DNA of 17,943 nt from Enterococcaceae bacterium (GTDB lineage: Bacteria; Bacillota; Bacilli; Lactobacillales; Catellicoccaceae). Of the stretch, positions 14,908 to 17,943 are shown piece after piece. A model generated the notes under the pieces. It saw only the letters and a program-made list of their open reading frames with translations. It did no database searches and was not told the DNA's origin. The stretch covers positions 1-17,943 of the forward strand of contig JASLFJ010000017.1 of assembly GCA_030150665.1 (NCBI GenBank). Reading direction: 5' to 3'. The stretch's first letter is position 1. Each line of letters begins with the position of its first letter. Made by a program: the position numbers and the translations under genes.

Positions 14908-15897
14908 ATGAAGAAAATTATTAATCGCCCTGAGACAATTTTAGATGAGATGTTAAAAGGATTTTCTTTAGCACATCAAGATATTGTTGAACGTGTTTTT
15001 GAAAGCGATGTCATCGTGAGAAAAAATAAAAAAGAAGGTAAAGTAGGTCTTGTTAGTGGTGGAGGAAGTGGGCATGAACCTGCTCATGCTGGATTTGTAG
15101 GTACGGGAATGTTAGATGCAGCAGTTTGTGGGGAAGTATTTACATCACCTACACCAGATCAAATATTAAAAGGTATTCAAGCTGCAGATTCAGGAGCAGG
15201 TGTGCTGCTTATTGTAAAAAATTATTCTGGAGATATTATGAACTTTGAAATGGCTAAAGATTTAGCTGATTTAGAAGATATCTCTTGTGAAATCGTTGTT
15301 GTTGATGATGATATTGCTGTTGAAGATAGCACATATACAGCAGGCAAGCGAGGAGTTGCTGGTACTATCTTAGTTCATAAAATATTAGGGAGTATGGCAG
15401 AACAAGGAGCTAGTTTAGTAGAACTAAAAGAAGCTGGTGAAAAATTAGTAGAACATATTAATACGCTTGGTGTAGCTCTGTATGCTGCTACTGTTCCTGC
15501 TGTAGGGCATCCAGGATTTGAATTAGCTGAGGATGAAATTGAATTTGGTGTAGGTATTCATGGGGAGCCTGGATACCGTAAAGATAAATTAAAATCAGCT
15601 GATGAATTAGCAAAAGAACTTGTTGATAAGTTAAAAGCTAGTTTTAATTGGCAATCTGGAGATGAATATGGAATTTTAGTTAACGGTCTTGGTGCTACTC
15701 CTCTTATGGAACAGTATATTTTCTTAAATAGTGTTCAAAATATTTTAAATGAAGAAGGTATTAAGGTAGCCTTTTATAAAGTTGGAAATTATATGACAGC
15801 TTTAGATATGACAGGAATTTCTTTAACAATGATTCGTTTAGAAGATCCAACATGGTTAAAACATTTAAATAGTGTAACAGATACTGCTGCTTGGTAA
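14908..15897 (+). CDS. dhaK: PTS-dependent dihydroxyacetone kinase, substrate-binding subunit DhaK
   Basis: This 329-residue cytosolic subunit binds dihydroxyacetone covalently as a hemiaminal and receives phosphate from DhaL-bound ADP/ATP. The key residues fall at the E. coli positions: His56 (in GGGSGHEPAH, 51-60), Asp109 (NYSGDIMNF) and His218 (GVGIHGEPGY), the covalent substrate-binding histidine. This marks it as a catalytic DhaK. A DhaQ co-activator would be expected to lack kinase competence. An in-frame GTG at 14902 is only three bases from AAAGGA (14893-14898), while the ATG at 14908 is nine bases away, so 14908 is the start. It heads dhaK-dhaL-dhaM-gldA and should be controlled by the divergent DhaS-like protein. 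Confidence 0.97.
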   Translation: MKKIINRPETILDEMLKGFSLAHQDIVERVFESDVIVRKNKKEGKVGLVSGGGSGHEPAHAGFVGTGMLDAAVCGEVFTSPTPDQILKGIQAADSGAGVLLIVKNYSGDIMNFEMAKDLADLEDISCEIVVVDDDIAVEDSTYTAGKRGVAGTILVHKILGSMAEQGASLVELKEAGEKLVEHINTLGVALYAATVPAVGHPGFELAEDEIEFGVGIHGEPGYRKDKLKSADELAKELVDKLKASFNWQSGDEYGILVNGLGATPLMEQYIFLNSVQNILNEEGIKVAFYKVGNYMTALDMTGISLTMIRLEDPTWLKHLNSVTDTAAW

Positions 15898-15916
15898 TTT
15901 TTAGGAGGAAATACTG

Positions 15917-16513
15917 ATGGATTTAGTAATGACACAAGAACAAGTTTTACGGTGGTTAACAGAATTTAGACAGATGGTTAAAGATAATGAGGCATATCTT
16001 GGAGATTTAGATAGTGCAATTGGTGATGGAGATCACGGTATTAATATGTGCCGTGGAACAGAAGCAATGATGACTTCTCTTGAGTCTCAGCAAGTACAAA
16101 GTATTTCTGAGATATTTAAATTATCTGGTATGGCTTTACTGAGTAAAGTTGGAGGAGCTTCCGGCCCTCTTTATGGATCTGCATTTATTGCAATGAGTAA
16201 AAAGGCCAATGAAGAAGGTACAAATATCATTGATTGGCTAGAAGCAGGACTTGATGCTATTAAATTACGTGGAAAATCAGATGTTGAAGAAAAAACTATG
16301 ATTGATGTATGGCAACCAAGTATAGAAGCCCTTAAATCTGGCACATTAACCGTCAAGAAAATTGATGAATTTGTGGATCATACAAAAGAACTTAAAGCAT
16401 TAAAAGGTAGAGCATCATATTTAGGAGATCGTTCTATAGGACATATTGATCCAGGTGCTGTATCTAGTGGTTATCTTTTTAAGAGCTTAATTTCTGTTTT
16501 GGAGGGTGCATAA
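15917..16513 (+). CDS. dhaL: Dihydroxyacetone kinase ADP-binding subunit DhaL
   Basis: This 198-residue all-helical subunit keeps ADP as a permanent cofactor. The ADP is rephosphorylated by DhaM and donates phosphate to dihydroxyacetone on DhaK. The Mg2+ aspartates are Asp32, Asp37 and Asp39 in LDSAIGDGDHG, and the nucleotide loop is KVGGASGPLYG (78-88). It has no fused DhaK domain, so it is the PTS-type, not the ATP-dependent single-chain kinase. TAGGAGGAA (15902-15910) is six bases before the ATG. The stop codon overlaps the dhaM start in TAATG, indicating translational coupling. Confidence 0.96.
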   Translation: MDLVMTQEQVLRWLTEFRQMVKDNEAYLGDLDSAIGDGDHGINMCRGTEAMMTSLESQQVQSISEIFKLSGMALLSKVGGASGPLYGSAFIAMSKKANEEGTNIIDWLEAGLDAIKLRGKSDVEEKTMIDVWQPSIEALKSGTLTVKKIDEFVDHTKELKALKGRASYLGDRSIGHIDPGAVSSGYLFKSLISVLEGA

Positions 16514-16881
16514 TGAATTATGGTATTGTATTAGTATCTCATGTTTATGAGATACCAGAAGGTATTAAGCAATTACTTTCTGAAGTAGCCCCCGATGTTT
16601 CTGTAACAACAGCTGGTGGTACTGAAGAAAAGGGTATTGGTACTAATTATGAAAAAATAAGTAAGGCTATTGAAGAAAATAATGCAGATCATATTTTAGC
16701 ATTTTATGATTTAGGAAGTGCAAAGATGAATTTAGAACTAGCATTAGAACTTGCGGAAAAAAGCGTTACTATTTATGATACTGCCTTTTTAGAAGGTGTG
16801 TATACAACAGCTGCTTTACTACAAGCAGGAGCAGCTTTAGAAGATATTGAAGCTCAATTAAAACCATTAATAATTAAATAA
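16513..16881 (+). CDS. dhaM: Phosphotransferase DhaM, EIIA-Man-like single domain
   Basis: This 122-residue phosphocarrier has the EIIA-mannose fold. The N-terminal GIVLVSHVYEIPEGI contains the likely phosphorylated His10. It passes phosphate from HPr, and so from PEP, to ADP on DhaL. It lacks the HPr and enzyme I-like domains fused to E. coli DhaM, like the Lactococcus protein of about 123 residues, so it relies on general PTS proteins encoded elsewhere. GGAGGGTG (16501-16508) precedes the ATG, and the start overlaps the dhaL stop by one base. A 66-base AT-rich gap without an obvious terminator separates it from gldA. Confidence 0.95.
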   Translation: MNYGIVLVSHVYEIPEGIKQLLSEVAPDVSVTTAGGTEEKGIGTNYEKISKAIEENNADHILAFYDLGSAKMNLELALELAEKSVTIYDTAFLEGVYTTAALLQAGAALEDIEAQLKPLIIK

Positions 16882-16947
16882 TTTATATATATATTCATTA
16901 ATTATGTTAGTTATTCAATAATAAATATAAAAAAGGGGAAGATTATT

Positions 16948-17943
16948 ATGAGAAAAGCTTTTATTAGTCCAAGCAAATATGTACAAAGTGCAGGAGAATT
17001 ACTTAATTTAGGCTATTATATTAAAACTTTTGGAGAAACTGCATTGCTAATTGCTCATCCAGATGATATTAAACGTGTAGAAGCTCAATTAAAAGAAACA
17101 GAAGAACGTTTTTCTGTAAAAATTATTAGAAGTCATTTTAATGGGGAGTGTTCCCGTCAAGAAGTGGCACGTCTTAAAGAAGTTGCTAAGGAAAATAAAA
17201 CAGATTGTGTTATTGGTCTAGGCGGAGGTAAAGCATTAGATACTTCTAAATGTGTTGCTGAAGGGGATAACTTAATTGTTGTACCAACCATTGCAGCAAC
17301 TGATGCACCAACAAGTCACTCTGCTGTACTTTATACGGAAGATGGAGAGTTTGATGATTATGCATACTTTAAACAAAATCCAAGCGTTGTATTAGTAGAT
17401 ACAGAAATTATCGCTAAAGCACCAACACGCTTTTTAGTAGCAGGTATGGGAGATGCATTATCTACATATTTTGAAGCAAGAGCAACAGCACAATCATTTT
17501 CTAATGTAAATGCAGGATTACCAAACGGATATTTAACAAAAGAAGCTCCTCCTGCAAAAAATACAATAGCAGCATATAGCTTAGCAAAAGTATGTTATGA
17601 AACATTACTTGAAAATGGTTATAATGCAAAAATTGCATGTGATCATAATTTAGTAACACCAGCATTAGAAAATATTGTAGAGACTAATATTTTACTTTCA
17701 GGATTAGGGTTTGAAAGTAGTGGGTTAGCTGCAGTACATGCTATTCATGATGGATTAACGGCTTTAGAAGGAACACATCACTACTATCATGGAGAAAAAG
17801 TTGCATTTAGTGTGATTTGTCAGCTTGTATTAGAAAATGCACCAACAGAAGAATTATATGAAGTTTTAGACTTTAGTTTATCTATTGGTTTACCAGTATG
17901 CTTAGAAGATATTGGTGTTGAAAATATTACTTTAGAAGAAGCA
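16948..17943 (+). CDS. gldA: Glycerol dehydrogenase (3' end outside window)
   Basis: 332 codons are visible and the frame is still open at the window edge; the family is about 360-370 residues, so roughly the last tenth is missing. It is an iron-containing/zinc-type polyol dehydrogenase that oxidises glycerol to dihydroxyacetone with NAD+. The NAD+-binding loop is GLGGGKALDTSK (90-101), followed by PTIAATDAPTSHSAVLY (113-129). Likely zinc ligands are Asp169 (GMGDALSTYFEA), His264 (AVHAIHDGL) and His281 (YHGEKVAF). The 17-residue His spacing matches what I recall for the Thermotoga enzyme. AAAAGGGGAA precedes the ATG. Its place behind dhaKLM supplies their substrate. Confidence 0.95.
   Translation, partial: MRKAFISPSKYVQSAGELLNLGYYIKTFGETALLIAHPDDIKRVEAQLKETEERFSVKIIRSHFNGECSRQEVARLKEVAKENKTDCVIGLGGGKALDTSKCVAEGDNLIVVPTIAATDAPTSHSAVLYTEDGEFDDYAYFKQNPSVVLVDTEIIAKAPTRFLVAGMGDALSTYFEARATAQSFSNVNAGLPNGYLTKEAPPAKNTIAAYSLAKVCYETLLENGYNAKIACDHNLVTPALENIVETNILLSGLGFESSGLAAVHAIHDGLTALEGTHHYYHGEKVAFSVICQLVLENAPTEELYEVLDFSLSIGLPVCLEDIGVENITLEEA

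Noticed and set aside
16171..16356. Open frame of 61 codons on the minus strand
   Set aside because: It is antisense to dhaL with no ribosome binding site or recognisable protein.
1..17943. CRISPR arrays, insertion sequences, prophage or defence genes
   Set aside because: No regularly spaced repeats, transposase motifs, terminal inverted repeats or integrase genes were seen. The YhgE/Pip protein is linked to phage entry in relatives but is not a defence system by itself.

Overview
The window is AT-rich chromosomal DNA from a low-GC Gram-positive bacterium, most likely a lactic acid bacterium of the Lactobacillales. An Enterococcaceae-like genome is my best guess, but I cannot place it to genus. 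The grounds are strong AAAGGAGG-type ribosome binding sites, the Firmicutes-type order rimP-nusA-ylxR-ylxQ-infB-rbfA, and a Lactococcus-style dihydroxyacetone operon with a single-domain DhaM and a DhaS-type regulator. Coding density is high, no gene-free stretch exceeds 300 bases, and I see no tRNA or rRNA gene, CRISPR array, insertion sequence or prophage. The region reads as core genome plus one catabolic operon, and I did not find a clearly new multi-gene system.

Layout. (1) 1-3864, plus strand: the tail of an unidentified gene, then trmK (tRNA m1A22 methyltransferase), a Nif3-family protein, pepT (tripeptidase T) and a GntR/HutC regulator. They are closely spaced and end at a perfectly palindromic terminator. 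(2) 3912-5159, minus strand: a BaiN/HI0933-family flavoprotein convergent with the regulator. (3) 5230-10279, plus strand: a strong extended -10 promoter, an unusual terminator-like hairpin in the leader, then rimP, nusA, ylxR (rnpM), ylxQ, infB and rbfA, closed by a terminator. This is the transcription-elongation and translation-initiation operon. (4) 10306-11350: cysK with its own promoter, then a short intergenic region holding a candidate promoter with palindromic sites. (5) 11432-14146: a 904-residue YhgE/Pip-family membrane protein. (6) 14193-17943: a DhaS-like TetR-family regulator on the minus strand, divergent from dhaK-dhaL-dhaM and a glycerol dehydrogenase gene (gldA) cut off by the window end.

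How the genes work together. Region 6 encodes oxidative glycerol use. GldA makes dihydroxyacetone, and DhaK/DhaL phosphorylate it to DHAP using PEP-derived phosphate delivered through DhaM. The adjacent regulator has a recognisable operator between the divergent genes. Region 3 contains NusA downstream of a leader terminator, which suggests NusA-dependent feedback.

The best leads are the rimP leader attenuator, 17- and 18-residue proline-phased repeats in the YhgE/Pip ectodomain, a palindromic operator-like pair at the yhgE promoter, and the DhaS operator in a genome segment that lacks the co-activator gene dhaQ.
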